Assembly (NCBI GenBank): GCA_002454975.1
Contig: DKJZ01000028.1
Location: 34,322 to 95,405, forward strand
DNA: 61,084 nucleotides
Source: Hylemonella sp. UBA6679
GTDB lineage: Bacteria; Pseudomonadota; Gammaproteobacteria; Burkholderiales; Burkholderiaceae_C
Direction: 5' to 3'
The notes beneath the pieces are model-generated. The model was given only the letters and a program-made list of their open reading frames with translations. It did not search any database and had not been told where the DNA came from. The position numbers were made by a program, and so were the translations under genes. Within the stretch, counting starts at the first letter, position 1; each line of letters begins with the position of its first letter. Below, piece after piece: positions 1-9,133 of this stretch.

Positions 1-312
1 GGCGACAACCTGGCCGCCACCTTCAGCCCCGAGCTCAGTGACCTCACCATTTACGTGATCGATGTGGCTGCCGGCGAAAAAATCCCGCGCAAAGGCGGCC
101 CCGGCATCACCAAGAGCGACCTGTTTGTCATCAACAAAACCGACCTGGCCCCCCATGTAGGCGCCAACCTGGACGTGATGGCCGCCGACACCGAGCGCAT
201 GCGCCAAAGCCCCAAAGGCCTCAAACCCTACGTGATGACCAACCTCAAAACCCTCGCGGGCGTGGACGAGGTGGTGAAGTTCATCGAGCAGCGCGGGATG
301 TTGGTGGCTTGA
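1..312 (+). CDS. ureG: Urease accessory protein UreG (3' part)
   Basis: The window opens inside the gene; 103 codons remain before the TGA. UreG is a SIMIBI-class GTPase that works with UreD/UreF/UreH to deliver nickel into apo-urease. The visible part includes the conserved stretch GDNLAATFSPELSDLTIYV at the very start and the guanine-specificity motif NKTD (codons about 49-52), both typical of UreG. The P-loop lies upstream, outside the window. The rest of a urease operon is expected to the left. No frame damage is seen. Confidence 0.95.
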   Translation, partial: GDNLAATFSPELSDLTIYVIDVAAGEKIPRKGGPGITKSDLFVINKTDLAPHVGANLDVMAADTERMRQSPKGLKPYVMTNLKTLAGVDEVVKFIEQRGMLVA

Positions 313-403
313 GTGTTACAGGGCCTGCCTTGCGCCCAAGCTCTGTACGCTAAGACCTGCGCTGCAACCTGGCCTGCACGTCAACACACACCTAGGCGCG
401 TGC

Positions 404-1432
404 CTAAACCCTGACCTGTAACAACTCATCCATGCGCGAGGTGTAGCGCGGGGTGCGGCGCTCTTGTTTCATGGCCCAGGGGCGTAGGCCTGCCTGTGGC
501 GAGGGTTGCCCCACACCCAGCGCCACGCCGGCGCTGCCCAGGCTCAGGGTGCCGCGACCAAAGCGCTGGTTGAGTTGGTCCATCACCGCGCCCACGCGGT
601 TTTGACGCGTGCTTGCTTGCTCGCTCAGGCCCAGGGATAACTGCCTCACGCCCGCGTCTTGCACATCGAGCAGCATCACGCCGGCTTTGGCGAAGTCCAC
701 CCCTTCGCGGTAGATGCCGCGCAGGCCCTGCAAGGCGGTGCGCACCAAGGTGGCGGTGTCAGCCGTGGCTTGGGGCAAGGGCAGCACCACCGACTCGCTG
801 TAAAACGCCCCGGCACGAAAGCGGCTGCTGCGCGCAAACACCAGCACTTGGCCAGCCACGCTGTGCTGCTGGCGCAATTTTTCCGCAGCGCGGCTGGTGA
901 AGGTGCTCACCGCTTCTTGCAAGTCTTGCCACGCGCGCACTGGCTGGCCAAAGCTGCGGGTGCAGGCGATGGTTTGTTTGGCCGCTGGTGCGTCGTCCAG
1001 CCCCACGCAAGGCATGCCGTGCAACTCGCGCACCGTGCGCTCGAGCACCACCGACCAGCGCCGCCGAATGGTGGCCAAATCCATGCGCAGCAGCTGCACC
1101 ACGGTGCTGACCTGTGCGGCTTGCAACTGGCGCGCGATGCGCGGGCCTATGCCCCACACCTCGCCCACCTCGGTGCGCTCAAACACGTCTTGCAATTGCG
1201 CCGCCGAAAGCGCGGCAAAGTTGCACACCTGCGCGTAGTGCGCGGGGTACACGCCAGACTTGCGCTCGGCGGTTTTGGCCACGTGGTTGGCCAGCTTGGC
1301 CAGGGTTTTGGTGGGGGCCATGCCGATGCAGCAGGGCAAGCCGGTCCAGCGCAAAATTTTCTCGCGCACGTCCATGCCGCGCGCCACCAAGTCGCCCCGG
1401 ATGCCGTCCAGGGCCACAAACGATTCGTCGAT
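404..1432 (-). pseudogene. umuC: umuC 3' fragment (Y-family polymerase V catalytic subunit), disrupted
   Basis: This encodes residues 100-441 of UmuC: the segment beginning IDESFVALDGIRGDL, the thumb/HhH region (DVWGIG-like EVWGIGPRIARQL), the little-finger domain, and the usual C-terminus (MKQERRTPRYTSR). The N-terminal 99 codons lie 9.3 kb away at 10739-11035 on the same strand. Joining them gives 441 codons, against 422 in E. coli, with the catalytic pair at D101-E102. An open frame continues a few codons into the element (start near 1459), but the product would lack the first catalytic Asp (residue 6) and the palm N-terminus. Polymerase activity is therefore not expected. Confidence 0.93.
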
Positions 1433-1433
1433 T
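1427..1433. repeat. 7-bp direct repeat at the left junction of the element
   Basis: GTCGATT occurs here and again at 10732-10738, at the two junctions between umuC and the inserted element. It contains the umuC codons ATC GAC (Ile100-Asp101) on the minus strand. A plain fusion keeping one 7-bp copy would leave umuC one base out of frame, so the exact crossover (6-bp ATCGAC core or a neighbouring position) cannot be fixed without an empty-site sequence. Confidence 0.7.
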
Positions 1434-1462
1434 AAGAGGTACCATGGCCAGTGTTGCATTTC
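1432..1462 (+). repeat. Left imperfect terminal inverted repeat of the element
   Basis: Reading inward the left end runs TTAAGAGGTACCATGGCC then AGTGTTGCATTTC. The right end, read inward on the minus strand from 10731, runs TTAAGTGCACCAGGCT then ACTGTTGCGTTTC. The two align over about 30 bp with two single-base gaps and a few mismatches. They are likely recombinase binding sites; the TGTTGC-TTTC core recurs near the right end. Confidence 0.7.
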
Positions 1463-1512
1463 AATTAGAGGGAAAGCTCTGTACGTAGAGGTATCCCCAA
1501 CCGTTATCTCCA

Positions 1513-2431
1513 GTGCTCGTCCGTACTCAAGCAGTTCCTGAACATGTCATCGTTGACCCCGTGAGACACATGCCAAGACTATGGTCCACGGCGTGGTCCC
1601 TAGGCCTCACGAGTAGTTCTCAGGCGACCAGCACGCGAAAGCTGTACCTCCAGCATCTGGACAGCTTTTATCGGTACTGTGACGAACGCTTCGGTGCCGA
1701 CGCCTTCGACGAGGGTATGAGCACTCGGGACGCTGAGGGCGTGATGCTCATGGTGGAGTCGTTCTATCTAACGACAACCTCAGACCCGGCCTACAACACG
1801 ACTGATGTTCAGCGGTGGGGCGTAGTCAGAGCATTCGTGCAATCGCTGGCCAAACGCTTAGCGCCTAGTAACCCAGAGTGGGCCGCAGCTGCTTCTATGC
1901 TGGCAGCCATGGGCAGGATGCGCGCCCCCCGTCTCGGTGGCTTCCGCTTCATTCGTGCGCTGCCGAAAACAACGCTGCTGGACCTCCTTGAGGTAGCGCA
2001 TCCGGGCAAGCTTCAAGCAAGCCGAGCTCATCAACACGGCGCTCGGTGCGTCGAAACTCTACAACAGCCTCTTGGACATATCGACCGGCAGTTTCGTCTC
2101 AGCCGACGAGATACAGCTGGCTCCTGAGGACCAGCAGATTGGCGCTGTGGTGGGGTATCGGCTGGTTGCTGGCGTGGGACTGTGCAAAGCGGGTCAGAGC
2201 AGCTGCGCCTACAACCCGGTGACGTCTTGCTATGGCTGTCCGAAGTTCATGCCATCCCTAGACCGGGAGTCCCACGTCGAAGCTATCGAAGGGATGCGCG
2301 ACCAAGTCCGCCTGTACCTAAAGCAGGGAATCTCCGATGAGACGCCGGCCTACCGGCAACTCACGCGCGCGCTGGCGGGGGCGCAGCAGGCGTTAACCCT
2401 GATTGATGACCGACCCAAGAACCACGGATGA
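1513..2431 (+). pseudogene. Tyrosine recombinase (TnpA-like), internally deleted and frame-shifted
   Basis: The first frame (from the GTG at 1513, or the ATG at 1570) encodes an N-terminal SAM-like core-binding domain (STRKLYLQHLDSFYRYCDERFG) up to about LLDLLEVAHPG near 2005. Then the meaningful reading moves to another frame (from about 2006, KQAELINTALGASK) and ends in a Cys-rich tail (LCKAGQSSCAYNPVTSCYGCPKF). The catalytic segment of a tyrosine recombinase (Arg, His-x-x-Arg, Tyr) is absent between them. The simplest reading is an internal deletion with frame change, possibly fusing the start of one recombinase to the end of another. The stop overlaps the next gene by ATGA, so the operon layout is preserved. 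Confidence 0.75.
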
Positions 2432-4356
2432 CCATCCACATCCTCTCGCCTCAACTGACGCCACCGCCGCAGGCCTATCTGAGCTTCATCGACCGGATGC
2501 GTCGTGTCGCTTCATCGCACGGACTTGACTGGCACATCGAACTCGACAGCAACGGCGCCGCCACGTCTAACACGGACTGGGACTTACGCAAGTTGAACAA
2601 AAGCCATGACCTCCACGTCCCTGGAAGTTGTGGCTTTGCGGTGTCGCGCGACCTGACAGCGATGGCGGCCTCAACTGGATGGCACCCCAGCCAATTGCCG
2701 GAAGGCGCGGTGCTCGGTGAAGACGTGCAGGACTTCATCAAAGCCCTAATCGTCGAGCACTGCAGCAGCGGCCGCTCGACCGGCGACACACAACAAATAG
2801 CCAGAGCTGCTCGTCGCCTCTTCTCTCTGGTTCGATGCCCGCCGTGGGAGCTTTCACGTGAAAACTTTGACGCCGTCTTGGGCCTTAAGGCCTGGTCCGA
2901 CAAGCCGGCGCGCGACTTCTCAACGGTCGCGAGGTACATCGACGAGAACCTCATCTCCGTTCATTGCCCAGTCCGCCCGGAGCTAAAAAGGAAGGAGTCG
3001 TCAGCGTTGCTCGGCTCGCTGCAGGAACGCCAGCACGCCGAGAAGCTACCGGACCTTTCCGCGCTACTTGAACTGACGCGAATCGTCTTCCAGGAGACGC
3101 CCCAGACCTACATGGACGCAGTTCGCTTCGGTGTCGTGAAACTGGCTCTGTTCACGGGACTGCGAATCGAGGAGGTGCTGACGATACCCGCCGACTGCTT
3201 GGTTTGGGATGAACACCTCGACATAGTCACCGGCCGCCCGGCCGGAACGGTGGGCGGCGTCTCACGCTCCTTGCGACTGCACTATTACGCCGAGAAGCAC
3301 ATCGACGGCGCCCCAAATCTGCTTGTTGAGGCACACCAGCATGTGCCCGCGATGTTCGAAGATGTTGTGGTCTCAACGGTCACTGAGATGGTAGAGATTG
3401 TCGGCCCCGTCCGAGAGCTGCTGCGCCTGCAACAGCAGAACCCCAGCCGATTTCCTGACTCGGATTGCCGGATTTTTCGTACCTCCTCCGGGCGGCCAGT
3501 TTGGACCAGCGACCGCCTATTTCTGAGCCTGGGGCGGAGTACGGCAGGACGAACTTACCCGCTCCAGCTTCCCCTTCAAGAGGACACAGAAATCAAGCCG
3601 ATGCTGTACCCGGGAATGCTCATCGCGCTAGGACGTCATGCAGGCCGGTCGATGTTCAGTGTGTACGGACGGTCGCCTGAGTCGAAGTTGATGTCAATCA
3701 AGCCGCACAGTCTTCGGCATCTCATGAACACAGAGATGTTCCGTAAGAATGTGCCTGACACCATCATTACGCACCAGTTCGGTCGACGGACCGTCGCTCA
3801 GAGCTACGAGTATGACCATCGCAACCTCGCAGAGAAGTTGAGCTTCGTCAAACTGCCGCCTGCAGCGTCCAAGGTCCTTCCCGCAGGAAGCGCCAAGGAA
3901 TTGGTGGGCAAGATGGTCGTCAGTGGTATGGCGCTGCAAAGCCATTTGGGGCAATCGTTTAAGCGCATCCAGCACGAGAGCGGTGATGAAGCAGCCTTCA
4001 TCTACTTGGCGGCCAACGCAGATGGCTTCCACGTCACGCCGTACGGTTTCTGCACCAACAGCTTCTCTGTCAATCCCTGCACTCGACACCTCAAGTGCTT
4101 CGACCAGTGCAAGCACTTTACGGCCAGCGGGGTCGCTGAGCACCGGGTGACTCTTGAAGACCTTCGCTCGAAGCTCGTGGCGATGCGGGACGCGGCTCGT
4201 TGCAAGCCGGCCACCACCGTGGGGCGCAAGAACCAGATTGCCCATGCCGAGCGGCTGATTGCTGGTGTGTCGGCTGCGCTTCACGCCCAACCGAACCAAT
4301 CCGTCTTCGCAGACGGCATCGACCATTCCACCCTGAAAGAGGACATCTTCAAATGA
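2428..4356 (+). CDS. Tyrosine recombinase, TnpB-like (642 aa)
   Basis: This large site-specific integrase is close in length to Tn554 TnpB (630 aa). Catalytic residues are visible: R246 in LFTGLRIEEV, H427-x-x-R430 in KPHSLRHLMN, H449 in ITHQFGRR, and the likely nucleophile Tyr460 or Tyr462 in QSYEYDHR. A Cys-rich C-terminal region follows (C542, C551, C557, C561), possibly metal binding. It starts with ATG overlapping the previous stop and its stop overlaps the next start (ATGA). The gene looks intact, so at least one strand-exchange activity may remain although the partner recombinase is broken. Confidence 0.85.
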   Translation: MTIHILSPQLTPPPQAYLSFIDRMRRVASSHGLDWHIELDSNGAATSNTDWDLRKLNKSHDLHVPGSCGFAVSRDLTAMAASTGWHPSQLPEGAVLGEDVQDFIKALIVEHCSSGRSTGDTQQIARAARRLFSLVRCPPWELSRENFDAVLGLKAWSDKPARDFSTVARYIDENLISVHCPVRPELKRKESSALLGSLQERQHAEKLPDLSALLELTRIVFQETPQTYMDAVRFGVVKLALFTGLRIEEVLTIPADCLVWDEHLDIVTGRPAGTVGGVSRSLRLHYYAEKHIDGAPNLLVEAHQHVPAMFEDVVVSTVTEMVEIVGPVRELLRLQQQNPSRFPDSDCRIFRTSSGRPVWTSDRLFLSLGRSTAGRTYPLQLPLQEDTEIKPMLYPGMLIALGRHAGRSMFSVYGRSPESKLMSIKPHSLRHLMNTEMFRKNVPDTIITHQFGRRTVAQSYEYDHRNLAEKLSFVKLPPAASKVLPAGSAKELVGKMVVSGMALQSHLGQSFKRIQHESGDEAAFIYLAANADGFHVTPYGFCTNSFSVNPCTRHLKCFDQCKHFTASGVAEHRVTLEDLRSKLVAMRDAARCKPATTVGRKNQIAHAERLIAGVSAALHAQPNQSVFADGIDHSTLKEDIFK

Positions 4357-4835
4357 GGCTGCTCTTAGACCCCAAGAACGAGGAGCTGGCCGACATCCTC
4401 AACACGCTACTCACCGACAACATCGACATCACGGCGCGGGAGGTGGCACGGCGCCACAGCACGTTGAAGAACCCTTCAGCGTTCACGCGCAATGAGGCTA
4501 GAAGCGCGCTCATCGCTGCGGCCCAGGCACAGCAGCAAGGAGTACGCAAAATCGTCGCAGGAGGTGGGGGCGCCGGCAGTCTGCAAGACCAGGCCGCAGG
4601 CTACCGGCAGGACATCAAGCGGCTGGAAGCCCAGCTCACGCATATGGTGGCAGCCCACGCCGGCCTCATCCGCGCGGTTCAAATGGCCGGAGGCGGGCCT
4701 GCACTTGAGCGGTTCTGGCGAGACTACAAGGCGGTGGGCGACGCGGTACACAGCCTTTCAGCAGCCAACGCCGAGCGTCCAGTAACGCATCTGCCCTTGC
4801 GCGTCGTCAAGATGTCAGACGGAACGGCAGATTGA
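4353..4835 (+). CDS. Small transposition partner, TnpC/DUF6262-like (160 aa)
   Basis: The gene starts at the ATG overlapping the tnpB stop. The protein is mostly helical and charged: an N-terminal segment resembling a short DNA-binding region (DITAREVARRHSTLKNPSAF) and a central stretch QDQAAGYRQDIKRLEAQL likely to form a coiled coil. Tn554 TnpC (125 aa) holds the same position and is an accessory factor affecting efficiency and orientation of transposition. The assignment rests on position, size and helical character more than on a residue signature. Confidence 0.65.
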   Translation: MRLLLDPKNEELADILNTLLTDNIDITAREVARRHSTLKNPSAFTRNEARSALIAAAQAQQQGVRKIVAGGGGAGSLQDQAAGYRQDIKRLEAQLTHMVAAHAGLIRAVQMAGGGPALERFWRDYKAVGDAVHSLSAANAERPVTHLPLRVVKMSDGTAD

Positions 4836-5500
4836 CAGGTCGGAGCCGACCTGCCTGGGTTGAGTTTTTGCAGCAAATCCACAATGCGTTCGCACAACAA
4901 AACCTCCACTGATTCGCGTCGCCAATCCACCACCTAATCGCGCAGTGGCAACAGCAATGAGCGCTGATGTAGCCGAAGAAAGCTAGCGCCAGCGCAACTG
5001 TGTTGGTGTTCCTATCGGCCAAGTGCAGTCCTTGACCTATTTTTCCCCAAGAAGTGCATCAGGCTGATCTCCGACACTCGAACCTAACGCCTGAAAGTTC
5101 GCGTGTTGCGCAACTGGTCATTGGCCGAGCAGGGTCTCAAGCGACCGCTTTGTTGCTCAGACCGGTCACTCTATTGATGCGAGCCGGGCAAGGTAGCAGG
5201 AGCAACTGATCACACCAAGGATGAATTGGTTCTCCCGACCCGCTGCGGTCGGTGTTGATGTAGGCAACGATCCCAGAAAACCGTCCGAGAAACCGGGGGA
5301 ATCCCACCCCGGATACTTGGCGGCACGGCTTATCGGAACCATTGCGAAGAGCATCCGCAGTTGGCCCGCGGGTCCGAAACACGTAGCCAAGGTCTTCTCA
5401 AAGAATTAGATCGGCCAGAACCATAGAACGTCCAAAAGCATTCTCTGGTGTGGTGACCTCATGGCTGCACCGAGCAGTGCGAAGCTGCCACATGAGCCGC
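4836..5500. other. Non-coding spacer between recombinase module and ptx cargo
   Basis: No convincing gene is seen. 4852-4916 is repeated in inverted orientation near the right end of the element. The rest holds short open frames on both strands (for example 5137-5382 minus, 5221-5409 plus) without a ribosome binding site or a recognisable family. It may be remnant DNA from earlier cargo exchange. Confidence 0.5.
4852..4916 (-). repeat. Internal inverted repeat, copy 1
   Basis: On the minus strand this reads TCAGTGGAGGTTTTGTTG followed by TGCGAACGCATTGTGGAT and TTGCTGCAAAAACTC. It matches 10543-10606 on the plus strand at roughly 80%. Many differences fall every third base, so both copies read through as a similar peptide (VEVLLCERIVDLLQK versus VEDLLCERLVGLLQN), which suggests a shared coding ancestor. 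Confidence 0.7.
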
Positions 5501-6472
5501 TCAGTGCGATGCCTCGTAGTGTGCAAGCGGCTCATTACCATTTAACGCAACGAGCAAATTTTCAGCAGCCTGCAACTCGATGGCTCGGCGAACCTTCTTC
5601 ACCGCCGAACCAATGTGGGGTGTGAAAACCGTGGAGGGGTGTTGCAAGAGTTCCGGATGAATCTGGCGTGGACGGTCTGCCAGCAGCCAGTCTTCCATCT
5701 CGTACACATCGGCGGCGTAGGCACCCAGGCGCTCGTCCTTGAGCGCCCGTGCCACGGCAGCCTCGTCCACAACCGAGCCTCGCCCAATGTTGACCAGGAT
5801 CTGCCCCCGCCGAACACCTTCAAGCATGGTGTCATTGACGAGGTGACGCGTTACGTCCAGCAGCGGAACGGCCAGAATGACATAGTCGGATTGCGACAGG
5901 GCCTCACCCAGGCTCACCATGGTCAGGCGTTCGTCATCACCATGCGGGTCCACGCCCAGCAGTTGAGCGCACCCGAAGCCACAGAGACGGTCCACAATGG
6001 CCCGCCCAACGGCGCCAAGTCCGACGACCGCCACTATCGAGCCGTGCAACCCCATTCCGTACAGCTGGGGACGCCATCCTGCGTAGCTCTTGCGAACACT
6101 GACGTCACCTGCCAGCACATGGCGCGCGGCGGCGATGGCCAGCCCAATGGCGAGTTCTGCCGTGGGTTCTGTGAGCAGGTCAGGAACGAAGCTCACGCTG
6201 ACACCGGCTTGCGCACATGCCTTGAGGTCAAAGTTGTCATACCCCTTCAGGGCGCAAGCGATGGTCTTGAGCCTGGGAGCGTGCAACAGGGTTCGCTGAT
6301 CTACCCGGTCAGGCATGAAAGCCATCATTGCGTCGGCATCCTTCAGATGACGGTGGAGCTCGGCCTCGCTCCACGGCTCAGGACCGGGATTCATCACCAC
6401 TTCACCAACCTGCATAAGACGCGCCAGTACCTCTTCATGGATGGGCTGCGTCACCACAATTTTCGGCATCAT
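5501..6472 (-). CDS. ptxD: Phosphite dehydrogenase (NAD-dependent)
   Basis: The enzyme oxidises phosphite to phosphate with reduction of NAD+. It is 323 residues, a D-2-hydroxyacid dehydrogenase fold. Features known for Pseudomonas stutzeri PtxD are present: DAMMAFMPDRVD near residues 46-58, K76 in ALKGYDNFD, the nucleotide-binding VGLGAVG at 150-156, an acidic residue D175 after the second beta strand (NAD preference), catalytic R231, E260 in DVYEMEDW and H286 in FTPHIGSAV. The start is taken at MMPKIVVTQ (6472), with an AGGAAG ribosome site just upstream and matching the PtxD N-terminus; the longer open frame would run into ptxC. It lies 17 bp after ptxC and is the last gene of the operon. 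Confidence 0.94.
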   Translation of the reverse strand: MMPKIVVTQPIHEEVLARLMQVGEVVMNPGPEPWSEAELHRHLKDADAMMAFMPDRVDQRTLLHAPRLKTIACALKGYDNFDLKACAQAGVSVSFVPDLLTEPTAELAIGLAIAAARHVLAGDVSVRKSYAGWRPQLYGMGLHGSIVAVVGLGAVGRAIVDRLCGFGCAQLLGVDPHGDDERLTMVSLGEALSQSDYVILAVPLLDVTRHLVNDTMLEGVRRGQILVNIGRGSVVDEAAVARALKDERLGAYAADVYEMEDWLLADRPRQIHPELLQHPSTVFTPHIGSAVKKVRRAIELQAAENLLVALNGNEPLAHYEASH

Positions 6473-6489
6473 TACCTTCCTCTCTCTTT

Positions 6490-7290
6490 CTATTTCAGAT
6501 GTTTGCGAAGCGCCGACCCAATGCCGTCGACCACGAGCACGCATATGAGGATGGACAGCAAAATGGCGGAGACCTCGTCGTACTTGATCAGGCGCAGAGC
6601 TGCCATGAGTTCGAAGCCAATGCCGCCCGCACCCACGATGCCCATCACTGCCGATGCGCGAAAGTGATATTCCCATCGGTAGATGGTGATGTCCGCCAAC
6701 TGGGGCAAAACCTGCGGTAACACAGCATGGGTGATGACCTGAAACCGGCTTGCGCCCGCGGCCTTAGCGGCCTCCAGAGGTTTCGGGTCCACGTGCTCTA
6801 TGGCTTCGGCGTAGAACTTGGCCACCATGCCCGTGGAATGCAGGGCCAACGCCAGCACACCCGGCAGAGCGCCGAAACCAACGGCCGCGACGAACAGAAT
6901 GCCCAGGATAATTTCAGGCACAGACCGAAATGCGGCCAGGATGGTTCGGGCAATTCGTCCCACCACCCTATTCGGCGCTGTATTGGGCGCCGCAATCAAC
7001 GCGAGTGGTAAGGACGCCAGAACGGTCAAGGCCGTTCCCGCAATCGACATGGCCAAGGTGTCGCGCAGTGGAATGACCCATTGCTCCCAGCGAGCGAAGT
7101 TGGGCGGCACCATCTCAGAGGCCAACTGCTGAATGGCAGGAGCCCCTTCGATGAAACGCTGCGCGTCAAAGAAACCGGTGACAAACAATGCCAGCGTGCA
7201 AACGAGCAGGACTACGCAGGCTGCGCCCAGCCGTCTGAGTCGCCGCTGTCCGTCAATGGCAATGATGGATTCCAAGGCTACCGATGTCAT
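6490..7290 (-). CDS. ptxC: Phosphite ABC transporter permease
   Basis: A 266-residue inner-membrane permease of the PhnE family. It has an N-terminal membrane segment (about residues 22-44), a periplasmic stretch, and a core of several helices containing the BPD-type EAA loop: EAAKAAGASRFQVITHAVLPQ around residues 172-192. The start ATG overlaps the ptxB stop (ATGA). Phosphite (Ptx) and phosphonate (Phn) permeases are close relatives; the phosphite call comes from the adjoining ptxD. Confidence 0.9.
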   Translation of the reverse strand: MTSVALESIIAIDGQRRLRRLGAACVVLLVCTLALFVTGFFDAQRFIEGAPAIQQLASEMVPPNFARWEQWVIPLRDTLAMSIAGTALTVLASLPLALIAAPNTAPNRVVGRIARTILAAFRSVPEIILGILFVAAVGFGALPGVLALALHSTGMVAKFYAEAIEHVDPKPLEAAKAAGASRFQVITHAVLPQVLPQLADITIYRWEYHFRASAVMGIVGAGGIGFELMAALRLIKYDEVSAILLSILICVLVVDGIGSALRKHLK

Positions 7291-8162
7291 TTCGTGCGTC
7301 CCAGATCAAGCTTGAGAATCTGTGCTGTGTCGCGAAGAATGTCGTAGGCCTTGTCATCAGTAGCGGCAAAGGCCTCGATACGGAATGACTTGAGAATCTC
7401 GGCGTCCTTCATCTCAAGAAAGGCTGCACGGATGGCTGCTTTCAACTCGGGCGTGAGGTTGCCCTGCATCGCGATGGGGTAGTTTGGAATGGGAGCTGAC
7501 AGTTCAAGTTGCACAATCTTGTTGGCATCCACCATGCCCTTTGCGATGAGGTTGTTCAGAATGGTTTTTGACAGAGCGCCGGCGGGAACCTGCCCTGCCT
7601 GAACAGCTCGGGCCACGGCATCGTGCGTGCCCAGGTGAACGGGGCGGTAGTCAGTCTCGCCGTTCAGTTGGTGGTTTTTAAGCAAGTGCGCGCGCGGTAC
7701 AAGGTGACCGGACGTCGAAGCCTGATCGCCAAAGCCAAAAGGCTTTCCACGAACGTCAGCCAGGGTCTTGACCGGGCCGCCCGCCGTGGCAATGAGAACC
7801 GACTGGTAGGTCGGAGAGCCGCGCTCCACGCCAACGGCAAAAGGCTCAATGTTGGGCGCCTTGGACTTGGCCAGTACGTAAGAGAACGGTCCAAAGTAGG
7901 CCACCTCGATGCGGCCAAAGCGCATGGCTTCAATCATCGACGAGTAGTCCGTAGTCACCGTAATCTCTATTTCCTTCTTCAGGGTCTGCTCCAGATACCG
8001 CTTCAGAGGCTGTGCGTTCTGAATGATGGTGGCGGCGTTTTCGTCCGGCAACAGTGCAACGCGAAGCTTGGAAGGATTTTTGCCCTCGGCATGGGCGCCA
8101 AGTGGCAACAGGGCGGCCAAAGTGACGGCAGCGATAAATTGGAAACGGCGACGATTCAGCAC
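7287..8162 (-). CDS. ptxB: Phosphite-binding periplasmic protein (PhnD family)
   Basis: A 291-residue substrate-binding protein that captures phosphite for the ABC importer. The N-terminus NRRRFQFIAAVTLAALLPLG ending at AHA is an export signal with a possible twin-arginine character. The ligand-site sequence DQASTSGHLVPR (Ser-Thr-Ser with the following His) and the tyrosine in VAYFGPFSYV match the oxyanion pocket of PtxB/PhnD proteins. The start is a GTG at 8162 with AGGAG eight bases upstream; it overlaps the end of ptxA by 7 bp. Confidence 0.92.
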   Translation of the reverse strand: MLNRRRFQFIAAVTLAALLPLGAHAEGKNPSKLRVALLPDENAATIIQNAQPLKRYLEQTLKKEIEITVTTDYSSMIEAMRFGRIEVAYFGPFSYVLAKSKAPNIEPFAVGVERGSPTYQSVLIATAGGPVKTLADVRGKPFGFGDQASTSGHLVPRAHLLKNHQLNGETDYRPVHLGTHDAVARAVQAGQVPAGALSKTILNNLIAKGMVDANKIVQLELSAPIPNYPIAMQGNLTPELKAAIRAAFLEMKDAEILKSFRIEAFAATDDKAYDILRDTAQILKLDLGRTK

Positions 8163-8977
8163 GGTAAAAACTCCTTGGATTGAGAGGGGGAATCAAATTG
8201 ACTGCCCATGTTGGCAGGTGACGACTTCGCGTACAGGGCAGACTGGGCTTCTTCCGTCAACTGCGCTGCTGTCCCGTCGAACACCACCTGGCCCTGGCGA
8301 AGGCCCACAATGCGGTCGGCGAACATGCGCGCGAGGTTGACTTGATGCAGACTCACGATGGCCGTGAGTCGGTCTTTCTTGCAGATGTCGTGAAGCAGGG
8401 TCAACACACTCTGCGCGGTCGCCGGGTCGAGGCTGGCCACCGGCTCATCGGCCAGCAGCAGGCGGGGCTTTTGCACCAAGGCACGCGCAATGCCAATGCG
8501 TTGTTGTTGCCCACCAGACAAGGTGTCTGCCCGTGCTAGGGCTTTCTCAAGCAGGCCTACGCGGTCAATGGCCGCCAGCGCCTCCAGCTTGTCAGCCTTG
8601 CTCCAAGGCCACAACGACGCCAGAGATCCGCGGGTGGCGAGCTTGCCCATCAACACATTGGCCAGCACGCTTTGCCGCCCGATCAGGTGGTGCTGCTGGA
8701 ACACCATGCCGCAGTGGCGCCGATGCTCAAGAAGGTTGCGTTTTGAGACGGTGCCGCCCGGCAGATCGGCCACCGACACCTCTCCGTCTGTGGGGCTAAC
8801 CAAGCCATTGATGCTGCGCAGCAGCGTTGACTTTCCCGCGCCCGACGCGCCCAGCAGCACAAGGAACCCGCCATGCTGTACCTCCAGCGAGGTGGGCGCA
8901 AGCGCTGTGTGACCATCGGCATAGGTCACCGTGATACCCCGCAAGCTCAGATGGCTCTCGCGAATTGCAGTTTTCAT
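8156..8977 (-). CDS. ptxA: Phosphite ABC transporter ATP-binding protein (PhnC family)
   Basis: A 273-residue ATPase. It shows Walker A GASGAGKST, the Q-loop region GMVFQQHHLIGR, signature LSGGQQQRIGIARAL, Walker B LLLADEPVASLDP and an H-loop histidine (IVSLHQVNLA). First gene of the ptxABCD operon, divergent from the LysR gene with a 189-bp shared promoter region. The C-terminus has a short Ser-rich extension that reads over the ptxB start. Confidence 0.92.
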   Translation of the reverse strand: MKTAIRESHLSLRGITVTYADGHTALAPTSLEVQHGGFLVLLGASGAGKSTLLRSINGLVSPTDGEVSVADLPGGTVSKRNLLEHRRHCGMVFQQHHLIGRQSVLANVLMGKLATRGSLASLWPWSKADKLEALAAIDRVGLLEKALARADTLSGGQQQRIGIARALVQKPRLLLADEPVASLDPATAQSVLTLLHDICKKDRLTAIVSLHQVNLARMFADRIVGLRQGQVVFDGTAAQLTEEAQSALYAKSSPANMGSQFDSPSQSKEFLPC

Positions 8978-9120
8978 AGCTCGGTTTCATTTGTTGTGGT
9001 GCGCTAGACGCACACCAGGACTCAAGTGGTCAGAGGTATCTCTCGGGAAAGAGGAGGTTCTGGAAGAAACAGCTTCAGTGGAAGCACAGCTCAAGTCTGG
9101 GTGACCAAGATGTCATGAAT

Positions 9121-9133
9121 ATGAAACTTTCAT
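9121..9133. promoter_or_regulatory. Candidate LysR operator in the ptxA-ptxE intergenic region
   Basis: ATGAAACTTTCAT is a perfect 13-bp palindrome (6-bp arms around a central C), 34 bp upstream of the LysR gene start and 143 bp upstream of ptxA. A second imperfect pair, TCAT...ATGA at 9130-9145, follows. LysR proteins usually bind such sites in a divergent promoter; this is inference from position. Confidence 0.5.

Noticed and set aside
393..406. Hairpin TAGGC-GCGT-GCCTA as terminator of ureG or umuC
   Set aside because: Only five base pairs and no T run on either side.
659..1435. 258-codon plus-strand frame over umuC
   Set aside because: Shadow of the umuC 3' part, no family and no ribosome site.
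1434..1459. New start giving a functional short UmuC from the 3' fragment
   Set aside because: The frame is open from 1459, but the product lacks D6 and the first 99 residues of the palm and fingers, so it cannot form the active site.
5501..6676. 391-residue form of the dehydrogenase
   Set aside because: The first 68 codons overlap ptxC in another frame, and PtxD proteins start at the MMPKIVV position, which has a good ribosome site.
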